Below are positions 1 to 8,441 of a DNA stretch of 64,000 nt, piece after piece; position 1 is the first letter of the stretch, and each line of letters begins with the position of its first letter. Location of the stretch: assembly GCF_026015985.1 (NCBI RefSeq), contig NZ_CP110389.1, positions 5,860,001-5,924,000 on the forward strand, given 5' to 3'. Made by a program: the position numbers and the translations under genes. The stretch comes from Rhodopseudomonas sp. P2A-2r (GTDB lineage: Bacteria; Pseudomonadota; Alphaproteobacteria; Rhizobiales; Xanthobacteraceae). The notes below the pieces were generated by a model. The model was given only the letters and a program-made list of their open reading frames with translations, did not search any database and was not told the DNA's origin.

Positions 1-299
1 ATGTCGCCGAGCAGCAGTTGTGTCACCGCCATCGCCAGCAGGCCGGCGAAGCGCACCCCGAAATTCGTGTCACCGAAGATCGCGGTGCCCAGCCGGATGA
101 ACCAGGCGATCATCGGCGGATGATCGAGGAACGACAGCACGTTCTCCTTCGACCAGGTCCAGTAATAGGCCTCGTCGGTGCGCAGGTCGAACACCCCGGC
201 ATAGATCCCGCGCATCGCGGTCAAGGCAACCACCAGCGCCACGACGGCCAGCAAGCTGCGGCGCGAAACGTTTGGATCTATCGGCTGGACCATGCTCAT
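1..299 (-). CDS. ArnT/GT39-like membrane glycosyltransferase, 5' part only
   Basis: The gene reads leftwards off the window edge, so only the first 99 residues are present. They start with a basic N-terminus and a membrane segment (about residues 15-36). The motif DEAYYWTWS (42-50) and then FLDHPPMIAW follow, which is the acidic first periplasmic loop typical of the dolichyl-phosphate-mannose/ArnT superfamily. Known family members transfer a sugar from a polyprenyl-phosphate donor to lipid or protein on the outer face of the inner membrane. The Asp-Glu pair at 42-43 corresponds to the catalytic acidic pair of that family. The start is ATG at 299; a second in-frame ATG lies two codons later. 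The acceptor and sugar cannot be inferred from this fragment. The adenylate cyclase is divergent, 159 bases away. Confidence 0.75.
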   Translation of the reverse strand, partial: MSMVQPIDPNVSRRSLLAVVALVVALTAMRGIYAGVFDLRTDEAYYWTWSKENVLSFLDHPPMIAWFIRLGTAIFGDTNFGVRFAGLLAMAVTQLLLGD

Positions 300-458
300 G
301 GCGGAGCTTTTGGGCGGCCCGCGGCATGGTGTCAACTTGTTGACATCGCTGGCGCAAAGCGCAGCAAAACGGCGCCGGACGGTAGCAACGCCGGCGGTCT
401 CCCTCTAGGGTCGGACGATGCGCATGACCCACCAGACAGCAGCGAGGCGAGCGGCTCG

Positions 459-2186
459 ATGATCGAAGCAACGCCAACGGCCCGCGGCGCCGCACTCCGC
501 GGCTTCAGCGTCCGGCAGTTGCGGCTGGCCTGCGGCGTGGTGCTGTTCAGCTACCTGGTCAGCCACTTCCTCAATCACGCACTAGGCAACATCTCGCTGA
601 CGGCGATGGCGTCCGGGATGATGATCCACACCCGATTCTGGCAGTACCCGCCGGTGGCCATGACGTTCTATGCAGCCGCCGCCATCCATGCCGGGCTCGG
701 CATCTGGGCGCTGTATGAGCGACGGCAGTTCCACCGGAAGGCGATCGAGCCGCTGCAGCTGATCCTCGGCCTCAGCATCCCCGCACTGATCATTGCCCAT
801 GCCGTTAACATGCGCCTCAGCGGCGTGCTGTTCGAGCAGGAGCGCGGCTACCAGCAGGTGCTGTACGGCTACTGGGGCGCCGGCCCGCTGAAGATATGGC
901 TGACCCACCTCACCGTCCTGATCGCCTGGACCCATGGATGCATCGGGCTGTATTTCTGGCTGCGGCTGAAGCCGTTCTTCAGGTCCGCGGCACCGGCTCT
1001 TCTGGCCGTCGCGGTGCTGATTCCGACACTGGCCTTGCTGGGACTCTACCAGGGCGGTCGCACGGTCATGCGCGACAGCGCAGCGCCGGAATGGCAGAAG
1101 CAGAACCTGTCGATCGGGGAAGTGGGCACGCCGGAGCAACAGGACGTGCTCGACGATATCGCGAATGGCCTGATGCTCGGCTACGGGGTCTTGCTCGGCC
1201 TGGCAGTGACGGCGCGTGGCGGGCGGGCGCTGCTCGACCGCCGCGGCGGCATGGTCAGCCTGTCCTATGGCAATGGCCGGACCATCCGGGTGCCGAAGGG
1301 CCTCAGCGTGCTCGAGGCCAGCCTGCGCCACCAGATGCCCCACGCCAGCGTCTGCGGCGGCCGCGCCCGCTGCTCCACCTGCCGCATCCGGGTGATCGGC
1401 GACAACAGCGCCCTGCCCGCGCCGTCGCCGCGCGAGAGCTTCGTGCTCGATCGTGTGGGCGCTTCCGCCGACCCGTCGATCCGGCTCGCCTGCCAGTTGC
1501 GGCCGACCGCGGACCTCGCCTTCTTCCAGCTGTTCCTGCCGCACGCCGCAAGCGCCAATGCCCACGCGGCGAATCCGGCGCGCATCGGCCAGGAACGCTA
1601 TCTGGTCAGCATGTTCATCGACATGCGCGGCTCGACCAGGATGGCGGAAAAACGCCTGCCGTTCGATACGGTATTCATCGTCAACCGCTTCCTCGGCGCC
1701 GTGTCGCAGGCCGTGATCGCGTCGGGCGGTCAGCCCAACCAGTTCGTCGGCGACGGCATGCTGGCGCTGTTCGGCCTCGGTGCCGATCCTGCGACGGCCT
1801 GCCGCCAGGCGTTGCAGGCGGCGGCGATGATCGCCACCAATATCGGGGAACTCAGCCAGTTCCTCAAAGATGATCTGCCTGAGCCGATCGGCTTCGGCAT
1901 CGGCATCCATGCCGGAGAGGTGATCGTCGGCGACATAGGCTATCACGACCACATGGTGTTCACGGCGCTCGGCGACGCCGTCAATGTCGCGGCGCGATTG
2001 CAGGACATGACCAAGAGCATGGCTTGCGAAGCGATCGTCTCCGCCACCGTGTTCGAGACCGCCGGCGTGGCGGCGGATGCGCTGCCGGCTCATGGCGTGA
2101 CGATCCGCGGTCGCGTCGCGCCGATGATGGTGCGCGCGATTGCCGATGCGCGCGGTCTGGCAGGGCTGGCGACGCAGGGCGACTAA
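459..2186 (+). CDS. cyaC: Membrane-bound class III adenylate cyclase with SdhC-like haem-b-type anchor and [2Fe-2S] ferredoxin domain
   Basis: The 575-residue protein has three parts. Residues 20-250 hold about six membrane helices with spaced histidines (H36, H40, H77, H114, H150, H159), resembling the haem-b anchor of succinate dehydrogenase. Residues 265-355 form a plant-type ferredoxin with C299, C305, C308 and C345. Residues 378-575 are a class III nucleotide cyclase domain with metal-binding D388 (FIDMRGST) and D432 (VGDGMLALFG) and the LGDAVNVAAR segment. It should make cAMP from ATP in the cytoplasm, tuned by the redox state of the quinone pool or the Fe-S/haem centres; that control is inferred from the domains. 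A rhizobial cyclase with this layout, CyaC, is known. The ATG at 459 was chosen because the upstream in-frame extension overlaps the divergent glycosyltransferase and looks non-coding. Confidence 0.88.
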   Translation: MIEATPTARGAALRGFSVRQLRLACGVVLFSYLVSHFLNHALGNISLTAMASGMMIHTRFWQYPPVAMTFYAAAAIHAGLGIWALYERRQFHRKAIEPLQLILGLSIPALIIAHAVNMRLSGVLFEQERGYQQVLYGYWGAGPLKIWLTHLTVLIAWTHGCIGLYFWLRLKPFFRSAAPALLAVAVLIPTLALLGLYQGGRTVMRDSAAPEWQKQNLSIGEVGTPEQQDVLDDIANGLMLGYGVLLGLAVTARGGRALLDRRGGMVSLSYGNGRTIRVPKGLSVLEASLRHQMPHASVCGGRARCSTCRIRVIGDNSALPAPSPRESFVLDRVGASADPSIRLACQLRPTADLAFFQLFLPHAASANAHAANPARIGQERYLVSMFIDMRGSTRMAEKRLPFDTVFIVNRFLGAVSQAVIASGGQPNQFVGDGMLALFGLGADPATACRQALQAAAMIATNIGELSQFLKDDLPEPIGFGIGIHAGEVIVGDIGYHDHMVFTALGDAVNVAARLQDMTKSMACEAIVSATVFETAGVAADALPAHGVTIRGRVAPMMVRAIADARGLAGLATQGD

Positions 2187-2396
2187 GCCGGGGATATCCG
2201 TCCGGGGAAAGCCGGTCGCGAAGCGCACGGATTTCCATGGAAAGCCGCGGTGCGGATAACGAATTCTTGTTGAATGTGCCGGGTCGAGCGCTGGTCGATC
2301 GCCTGCGACAAATTGACAGGACCGGCAACCATGCGACTATGGCGCAAACGGGCGCGGTGATGACCGGCCTGCGCAAGATCGCTTCGGAGGAAGCCC

Positions 2397-3605
2397 ATGC
2401 TCGACAGACGAGAGATGATGAAGCGCGTCGGCGCAGGCCTGGCAGCGCTCGGCACGGCAGGGCTCGATCCGGTCACCGCCTTTGCACTGGATACGGTGAC
2501 GCTGCCATTCGACAACGGCGAGCGACCGCTGGTGAAATATCCGCAGAAGCGCCCGATGATCGGCCTGACCAGCAGGCCGCCGCAACTGGAGACGCCGTTT
2601 GCGATCTTCAACGATGGCGCCATCACCCCCAACAATGCGTTCTTCGTCCGCTATCACCTCGCCGACATTCCCTACGACATCGATCCGGACACGTTTACGC
2701 TGGAGATCAAGGGCAGCGTCGAGCGTCCGCTCAAGCTGTCGCTGAAGGAGATCAGGAAGCTTCCCGCGGTCGAACTCGTCGCCGTCAACCAGTGCTCGGG
2801 CAACAGCCGCGGTTTCTTCACCCCGCGCGTCGCCGGCGGCCAGCTCGGCAACGGCGCCATGGGCAATGCACGCTGGCGCGGCGTGGCGCTGAAGACGCTG
2901 CTCGACCGGGCCGGCGTCAAGGCCGGCGCGAAGCAGGTGACCTTCAACGGCATGGACGGACCCGTCAGCGACAAGACGCCGGACTTCGTCAAGGCGCTGG
3001 ACATCGATCATGCCCGCGACGGCGAGGTGATGCTGGCCTACGGCATGAACGGCGAAGACCTGCCATTGCTCAACGGCTTTCCGATGCGGCTGATCGTGCC
3101 CGGCTATTACGGCACCTACTGGGTCAAGCACCTCAACGAGATCACGGTGATCGACGATGTCTTCGACGGGTTCTGGATGAAGTCGGCCTATCGCATTCCC
3201 GACAACGACTGCAACTGCCTCGAGCCGGGGACCGCGCCGAAGGCGACAATCCCGATCAACCGCTTCACGGTCCGCTCCTTCATCACCAACGTGACCGATG
3301 GGGCGAAGCTCAAGGCCGGCCGCGTGACCTTGAAAGGCATTGCCTTCGACGGCGGCAAGGGCATCAAGGAAGTCGCAGTGTCGACCGACGGCGGCAACAG
3401 CTGGACGCCGGCGAAGCTCGGCAAGGACCTCGGCAAGTACTCGTTCCGCGAATGGAAGCTACCGGTAAAGCTGGCGGCCGGCCCCCACGCACTCAAGGTG
3501 CGCGCCAGCAGCAATGGCGGCCAGGTTCAACCTGCCGAATCGCTGTGGAACCCGGCGGGCTATCTGCGCAACGGCATCGAGACCACCCGCGTCACGGCCG
3601 CATGA
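2397..3605 (+). CDS. sorA: Sulfite dehydrogenase molybdopterin subunit (SorA-like)
   Basis: This 402-residue protein belongs to the sulfite oxidase family of mononuclear molybdenum enzymes. The N-terminus has a Tat-type signal (twin Arg in DRREMMKR, then a hydrophobic stretch ending near A30), pointing to periplasmic export. C133 in NQCSGNSR is the expected cysteine ligand to Mo. A C-terminal Mo-co dimerisation (Ig-like) domain covers about residues 285-395. It would oxidise sulfite to sulfate and pass electrons to the cytochrome encoded 11 bases downstream, as in the SorAB heterodimer. A GGAGGA ribosome site lies just before the ATG. Related substrates of the family (for example methionine sulfoxide in MsrP) are less likely given the partner cytochrome. 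Confidence 0.85.
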   Translation: MLDRREMMKRVGAGLAALGTAGLDPVTAFALDTVTLPFDNGERPLVKYPQKRPMIGLTSRPPQLETPFAIFNDGAITPNNAFFVRYHLADIPYDIDPDTFTLEIKGSVERPLKLSLKEIRKLPAVELVAVNQCSGNSRGFFTPRVAGGQLGNGAMGNARWRGVALKTLLDRAGVKAGAKQVTFNGMDGPVSDKTPDFVKALDIDHARDGEVMLAYGMNGEDLPLLNGFPMRLIVPGYYGTYWVKHLNEITVIDDVFDGFWMKSAYRIPDNDCNCLEPGTAPKATIPINRFTVRSFITNVTDGAKLKAGRVTLKGIAFDGGKGIKEVAVSTDGGNSWTPAKLGKDLGKYSFREWKLPVKLAAGPHALKVRASSNGGQVQPAESLWNPAGYLRNGIETTRVTAA

Positions 3606-3616
3606 GGCGATCGATC

Positions 3617-3934
3617 ATGAAACAGTCCATCCGTGCACTGGTCGCCCTCGTGGCGATGACCTGCGGCGCTACGCTCGCTGCGAGCGCCAGGCCTATCAAC
3701 TATCAACTGCCCGACGAGACCGCGGCGTTCAAGCCGGGACCGGGTGTCGAGGCCGCACAGAACAACTGCACGGCGTGCCATTCCGCCGACTACATCCAGA
3801 CCCAGCCGCGCGGCCCGAAGTTCAAGAAGGATTTCTGGCAGGCCGAGGTCACCAAGATGATCAAGGTCTACGGCGCGCCGATCGACGAGGCGGATGTCGG
3901 CAAGATCGTCGATTATCTCGCCGCGACCTATTAG
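3617..3934 (+). CDS. sorB: SorB-like c-type cytochrome, electron acceptor of sulfite dehydrogenase
   Basis: The protein has 105 residues with a cleavable signal peptide (residues 1 to about 24) and one haem-c motif, C51-T-A-C54-H55. Methionines in the second half (for example in VTKMIKVYG) could be the distal axial ligand. The start is the ATG 11 bases after the sorA stop, so the two genes are almost certainly co-transcribed. Size, export signal and position fit the SorB subunit that carries electrons from the Mo centre to a soluble cytochrome c or oxidase. A GC-rich palindrome (GGCCGGACCGGCC) follows the stop but lacks a clear T-run, so I do not call it a terminator. Confidence 0.85.
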   Translation: MKQSIRALVALVAMTCGATLAASARPINYQLPDETAAFKPGPGVEAAQNNCTACHSADYIQTQPRGPKFKKDFWQAEVTKMIKVYGAPIDEADVGKIVDYLAATY

Positions 3935-4214
3935 GATCGGGCCGGACCGGCCGGGAATCGCGCTGACCTGCGAAGCGGTCGACTTTGCGGGAAATAGACC
4001 TTGACCGTGCCTCGCGGCGTTCGGCCGCGGCAAAACGGTTCAAAAGCGGTCAAAAACGCTCTAAATGTCCCGATACCGTCGATATTGCACGAATTTTGCC
4101 CGTCGTTTAAGCTATCAAGCCGGACATATAGCGCGTATCGTGCGCATGTCGGATATGCCGGTTTGCGGGGACCGGCAGTTCGTTATCGATTTTTGATCCC
4201 GCGGAGACGACGTT

Positions 4215-4415
4215 ATGGCTAAAGGTACTGTGAAGTGGTTCAACGCCACCAAGGGCTTCGGTTTCATCCAGCCCAGCAACGGCGGCAAGGACGTGTTTGT
4301 TCATATTTCGGCAGTTGAGAAGGCTGGTCTTTCTTCGCTGAACGAAGGCCAGACCGTTGAATACGAAGAAGTCGCCAACCGCGGCAAGACTTCGGCTGAA
4401 AACCTCAAGGTTTGA
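4215..4415 (+). CDS. cspA: Cold-shock domain protein (CspA family)
   Basis: This is a typical 66-residue cold-shock protein: a single OB fold with RNP1 (KGFGFIQP, about residues 13-20) and RNP2 (DVFVHIS, about 27-33). Such proteins bind single-stranded RNA or DNA and melt RNA structure, in cold or stationary-phase cells. The gene is monocistronic. The 280 bases upstream contain no other gene and are A/T-richer than the surroundings. That suits the long structured leader common for csp genes, though I cannot point to a specific thermosensor element. Confidence 0.93.
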   Translation: MAKGTVKWFNATKGFGFIQPSNGGKDVFVHISAVEKAGLSSLNEGQTVEYEEVANRGKTSAENLKV

Positions 4416-4652
4416 TGCGACGGCGTGATCCGGACCGCTCTCCTCGACACAATCCAGGCCAGTTTCCGAACGATCACGTTTCAACAACATAGAGCGCATT
4501 CGGCAGCAGCGGTTACCTCCAAAGGGCTTTCCACTGTTGCGACGCAATCAGGTTCACGCAGATTGCGCTAATTCGATCCGCGGTGTGCGCTCTATAAACA
4601 ATTCAGGTCCGCTTGAAAGATCCACGCGTTGGCTTCGGCCGCGCGTCGGCGC

Positions 4653-5285
4653 TCACTTCAAATCAACCCATTTATCGACGGTCATGACATCGGGCGCCTG
4701 CGCGTAGCCGCGCGTCCACATGTCCACGACCCAGCGCTCGCCGGTTGCGCGCTCGACCAGCACGGGTGTGTTGTGCGGCGTCTGCAGCACCAGGGCATTG
4801 CCGCGATACTTCGGCTCTCCCACCGTGTGATGCTTGAACAGACCCCACTCCTGCATCACAAGCAGCAGGCTGGTGACGTTGCGGGTGGTGTCCCAGCAAT
4901 CGAAATTGTGCTTGTCGTCGAAATAGCGGAAATCCGCATTGGCGATGCGCTTGTCGGTGCCGATCACCGGTCCGACGCGGCGATCGAACCACACCACCGC
5001 CTTCTGCACCGCAGCGCGCTCGGCCGCCGCATTGGCACGGCCGGCTGCCATGATTTTCGTCAGCGCGGCGCGATCGCCCGAGGTAAAGCCCAGCTCATAA
5101 CGCCGCTTGCAGACGAAGCCGTAGCAGATCGTCATCGATGAGGTCGTCGGCGGGTAGATCGACACCGAGGTATAGAGCTCGCTGATTCCAGGCGTCAGTT
5201 CGATCGCATGCGCGGCCGGCACGCCCAGCAGCGCAATGACCGCAAGGGCCTGCGCAACGCGCCGTCTGAAATGCTCTATCCGCAT
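4653..5285 (-). CDS. Secreted protein with possible transglutaminase-like Cys-His-Asp triad
   Basis: The 210-residue protein has a clear signal peptide (basic N-terminus, hydrophobic core, AHA cleavage site near residue 27). The ATG at 5285 was chosen for that reason; an upstream extension has no signal and runs toward putA. I do not recognise a named family. The order C130 (NFDCWDTTRN), H171 (QTPHNTPVLVE) and D188 (RWVVDMW) matches the spacing logic of transglutaminase-like cysteine peptidases, where the His sits on a strand followed by a Gly-turn and then Asp-x-Trp. This function is inference. Three further cysteines (C54, C59 and the triad Cys) could include a periplasmic disulfide. The gene is divergent from putA. 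Confidence 0.6.
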   Translation of the reverse strand: MRIEHFRRRVAQALAVIALLGVPAAHAIELTPGISELYTSVSIYPPTTSSMTICYGFVCKRRYELGFTSGDRAALTKIMAAGRANAAAERAAVQKAVVWFDRRVGPVIGTDKRIANADFRYFDDKHNFDCWDTTRNVTSLLLVMQEWGLFKHHTVGEPKYRGNALVLQTPHNTPVLVERATGERWVVDMWTRGYAQAPDVMTVDKWVDLK

Positions 5286-5396
5286 GATGTGCCCGTCCGG
5301 TCGCCACAATTTTGCGGAAACTAGCGCAGCCGTTTTATCATGCCAAGCGTTGAGGAAGGCTGTTCCGGCGCCACGCCAATCGCAGGTTTGAAGCAG

Positions 5397-8390
5397 ATGA
5401 CATCGGGTCCCGCATTCCATGCGCCCTATGCTGCCGACGACGCAACCATGGCTGCAACGCTGCTCGCTGGCGCGCGGCTGACGCCGGCGCAGGAGACGCG
5501 GATCGACGCAACCGCGACGCGGCTGATCCGTGCGATTCGCGGACGTGACGACCGTTTCGGCGGCGTCGAGGACATGCTGCGGGAATACGCGCTGTCGACC
5601 AAAGAAGGCCTGGCGCTGATGGTGCTGGCCGAGGCGCTATTGCGGGTGCCGGACGCGGCCACCGCCGACCGCTTCATCGAGGACCGACTCGGCCACGGCG
5701 ACTTCGTGCATCACGAAATCAGGTCGACTGCGTTCCTGGTCAATGCCTCGGCCTGGGCGCTTGGCGTGTCGGCGCGGGTGATCCAGTCCGGAGAGACGCC
5801 CCGGGGCACCATCGGACAACTCACAAAGCGGCTCGGCGCGCCCGCGGTGCGGGCCGCGACAAGGCAGGCGATGCGGCTGATGGGCAGCCACTTTGTCCTT
5901 GGCGAGACCATCGAGGCCGCGCTGCAGCGCGCCAGAACGCGAGACGATCGCGCGCCACGCTATTCCTTCGACATGCTCGGCGAAGGCGCGCGCACCCGCG
6001 CCGATGCGCAGCGCTATTGCCGCGCCTATCGAACCGCCATCGACGCCATCGGCCACAGCGCCGGCCACCATGCCCTGCCCGACCGGCCGGGCATTTCGGT
6101 GAAACTGTCGGCGTTGCATCCGCGCTTCGAGGCGATGAGCCGCGCCCGGGTGATGACCCAACTGGTGCCGGATCTGATCGCGCTGGCGCGCCAGGCAAAG
6201 ACCTACAACCTCAACTTCACTGTCGATGCCGAGGAGGCCGATCGGCTCGAACTGTCGCTCGACGTGATCGCGGCGGCCTTTGCAGATCCGTCGCTGGCCG
6301 GCTGGGATAGTTTTGGCCTGGCGATCCAGGCCTATCAGAAGCGCGCCGGCGCAGTGATCGACTGGGCGGCTGCGCTCGCCGACAGCCTTGACCGCCGCAT
6401 GATGGTCCGGCTGGTGAAGGGCGCCTATTGGGACAACGAGATCAAGCGCACCCAGGAGCGCGGCCTCGGCGACTACCCGGTGTTCACCCGCAAGGCGATG
6501 ACCGACCTCAACTACATCGCCTGCGCGCAACGCCTGCTGGCGCTGCGACCGCGGATCTTTCCGCAATTCGCCACCCACAACGCGCTGACGGTGGCGACGA
6601 TTGTCGAACTCGCCGGCGACAACGCTACTTACGAATTTCAGCGTCTGCACGGCATGGGCGAGGCGCTCTATGCGCAACTGATCGCCGATCGGATGCAACT
6701 TTCCTGCCGCACCTATGCGCCGGTGGGCGGCCACCGCGACCTGCTGGCCTATCTGGTGCGCCGGCTGCTGGAGAACGGCGCCAACTCGTCCTTCGTCGCG
6801 GTCGCCGGTGACAATAGCGTGCCGGTGGAAGTGTTGCTGAAGCGGCCGGCTGATATCATCGGCACCGCGGACCAGGCGCGGCATCCCCATATTCCGCTGC
6901 CGCGCGATCTCTACCGGCCGCAGCGGATCAACTCGCGCGGCGTCGAGTTCGGTGAGCGCGCGGCATTGCGGGAACTGGTCAACGAGGTCGCCGGCGCGAC
7001 AGGCGGCGCATCGGTCGCCGATGCCACGCCAGAAGAGGCGAATGCCGCCATCGTCGCCGCACAAGCGGGCTTCCAGCACTGGAGCCGCACCCCGGCCGAT
7101 GCGCGCGCCGCCGCTCTGGAGCGCGCCGCCGACCTGCTCGAGCAACGCCGCGCCGGCTTCATCGCGCTGCTGCAGCGCGAGGGCGGCAAGACGCTGGACG
7201 ATGCGCTGTCGGAGGTCCGCGAGGCCATCGACTTCTGTCGCTACTATGCCGCGCACGGCCGCGTCCTGTTCGGCGACGGCGTAGCGATGCCCGGGCCGAC
7301 CGGTGAGAGCAACCTGCTGCGACTGCGCGGACGCGGCGTCTTCGTGGCGATCTCGCCATGGAATTTTCCGCTGGCGATTTTCCTGGGCCAGGTCACGGCG
7401 GCGCTGACGGCCGGTAATGCGGTGGTGGCAAAACCCGCCGAACAGACGCCGCGCGTGGCTGCTGCCGCAGTGCAGCTGCTCCATGAGGCCGGCGTGCCGG
7501 CGACAGCGCTGCATCTGGTGCCGGGCGATGGCGCGATCGGCGCGGTGCTGGTGGCACATGCCGGCATCGCCGGCGTAGCGTTCACCGGCTCCACCGAGGT
7601 CGCCCGCAACATCAACCGCGCTCTGGCGGCGAAGGACGGCCCGATCGTGCCGCTGATCGCCGAGACCGGCGGCATCAATGCCATGATCGTTGACGCAACC
7701 GCGCTGCCGGAACAGGTCGCCGACGACGTAGTGACCTCGGCGTTCCGCTCTGCCGGCCAGCGCTGCTCGGCGCTGCGGCTGCTGTTCGTGCAGGAGGACG
7801 TCGCCGATCGCATGATCGAGATGATCGTCGGCAGCGCACGCGAGCTGCAGCTCGGCGATGTCAGCGATCCCGCCACCCATGTCGGCCCGGTGATCGACGC
7901 CGAGGCGAAGCACAAGCTCGATGGCCATATCGCGCGGATGCGGCAAGAAGCTCGCCTGCATTTCGCCGGCGTCGCGCCATCAGGCAATTTCGTGGCACCG
8001 CACATTTTTGAATTGTCCGACGCGGGGCAGCTCACCGAAGAAGTGTTCGGTCCGGTGCTGCACGTGGTGCGCTACCGCGCCGACGCGCTTGACGAGGTGG
8101 TGCAGGCGATCACCCGCAGCGGCTTCGGGCTGACGCTCGGCGTCCATTCGCGGATCGACGACATGGTTGAAGGCGTTATCGACCGGCTGCAGTTCGGCAA
8201 CATCTATGTCAACCGCAACATGATAGGCGCGGTGGTCGGCGTGCAGCCGTTCGGCGGCTTCGGCCTGTCGGGCACCGGTCCCAAGGCCGGCGGTCCGCAC
8301 TACCTGCCACGCTTCGCCACCGAGCAGACCGTGACCATCAACACCGCCGCGGCCGGTGGCAACGCAGCATTGCTGTCGGATGCGGAATAG
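5397..8390 (+). CDS. putA: Bifunctional proline dehydrogenase / delta-1-pyrroline-5-carboxylate dehydrogenase PutA
   Basis: The enzyme oxidises proline to glutamate in two channelled steps. The N-terminal half is an FAD-dependent beta/alpha barrel (PRODH). The C-terminal half is an NAD-dependent aldehyde dehydrogenase with E756 (AETGG) and catalytic C790 (SAGQRCSALR). At 997 residues it matches the minimalist PutA of Bradyrhizobium, which lacks the DNA-binding ribbon-helix-helix domain, so it should not autoregulate. The ATG at 5397 was preferred to the one 57 bases upstream because it gives the family length. No putP or regulator gene lies next to it; the glycerate kinase follows in the same direction 51 bases later. 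Confidence 0.95.
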   Translation: MTSGPAFHAPYAADDATMAATLLAGARLTPAQETRIDATATRLIRAIRGRDDRFGGVEDMLREYALSTKEGLALMVLAEALLRVPDAATADRFIEDRLGHGDFVHHEIRSTAFLVNASAWALGVSARVIQSGETPRGTIGQLTKRLGAPAVRAATRQAMRLMGSHFVLGETIEAALQRARTRDDRAPRYSFDMLGEGARTRADAQRYCRAYRTAIDAIGHSAGHHALPDRPGISVKLSALHPRFEAMSRARVMTQLVPDLIALARQAKTYNLNFTVDAEEADRLELSLDVIAAAFADPSLAGWDSFGLAIQAYQKRAGAVIDWAAALADSLDRRMMVRLVKGAYWDNEIKRTQERGLGDYPVFTRKAMTDLNYIACAQRLLALRPRIFPQFATHNALTVATIVELAGDNATYEFQRLHGMGEALYAQLIADRMQLSCRTYAPVGGHRDLLAYLVRRLLENGANSSFVAVAGDNSVPVEVLLKRPADIIGTADQARHPHIPLPRDLYRPQRINSRGVEFGERAALRELVNEVAGATGGASVADATPEEANAAIVAAQAGFQHWSRTPADARAAALERAADLLEQRRAGFIALLQREGGKTLDDALSEVREAIDFCRYYAAHGRVLFGDGVAMPGPTGESNLLRLRGRGVFVAISPWNFPLAIFLGQVTAALTAGNAVVAKPAEQTPRVAAAAVQLLHEAGVPATALHLVPGDGAIGAVLVAHAGIAGVAFTGSTEVARNINRALAAKDGPIVPLIAETGGINAMIVDATALPEQVADDVVTSAFRSAGQRCSALRLLFVQEDVADRMIEMIVGSARELQLGDVSDPATHVGPVIDAEAKHKLDGHIARMRQEARLHFAGVAPSGNFVAPHIFELSDAGQLTEEVFGPVLHVVRYRADALDEVVQAITRSGFGLTLGVHSRIDDMVEGVIDRLQFGNIYVNRNMIGAVVGVQPFGGFGLSGTGPKAGGPHYLPRFATEQTVTINTAAAGGNAALLSDAE

Positions 8391-8441
8391 GCCGCCGGTG
8401 CATCTTGCCGTGGCCAGCGCTGATCGGCATAAGATCGCCCC

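Noticed and set aside
582..2228. 548-residue minus-strand ORF antisense to the adenylate cyclase
   Set aside because: Arg/His-rich translation without motifs, typical antisense shadow of a high-GC gene; the + strand gene has clear domains.
3941..3955. GC palindrome after sorB as a terminator
   Set aside because: GGCCGGACCGGCC forms a stem with almost no loop and no T-run follows.
5637..7961. 774-residue minus-strand ORF opposite putA
   Set aside because: Antisense shadow of PutA with low-complexity composition and no recognisable domain.
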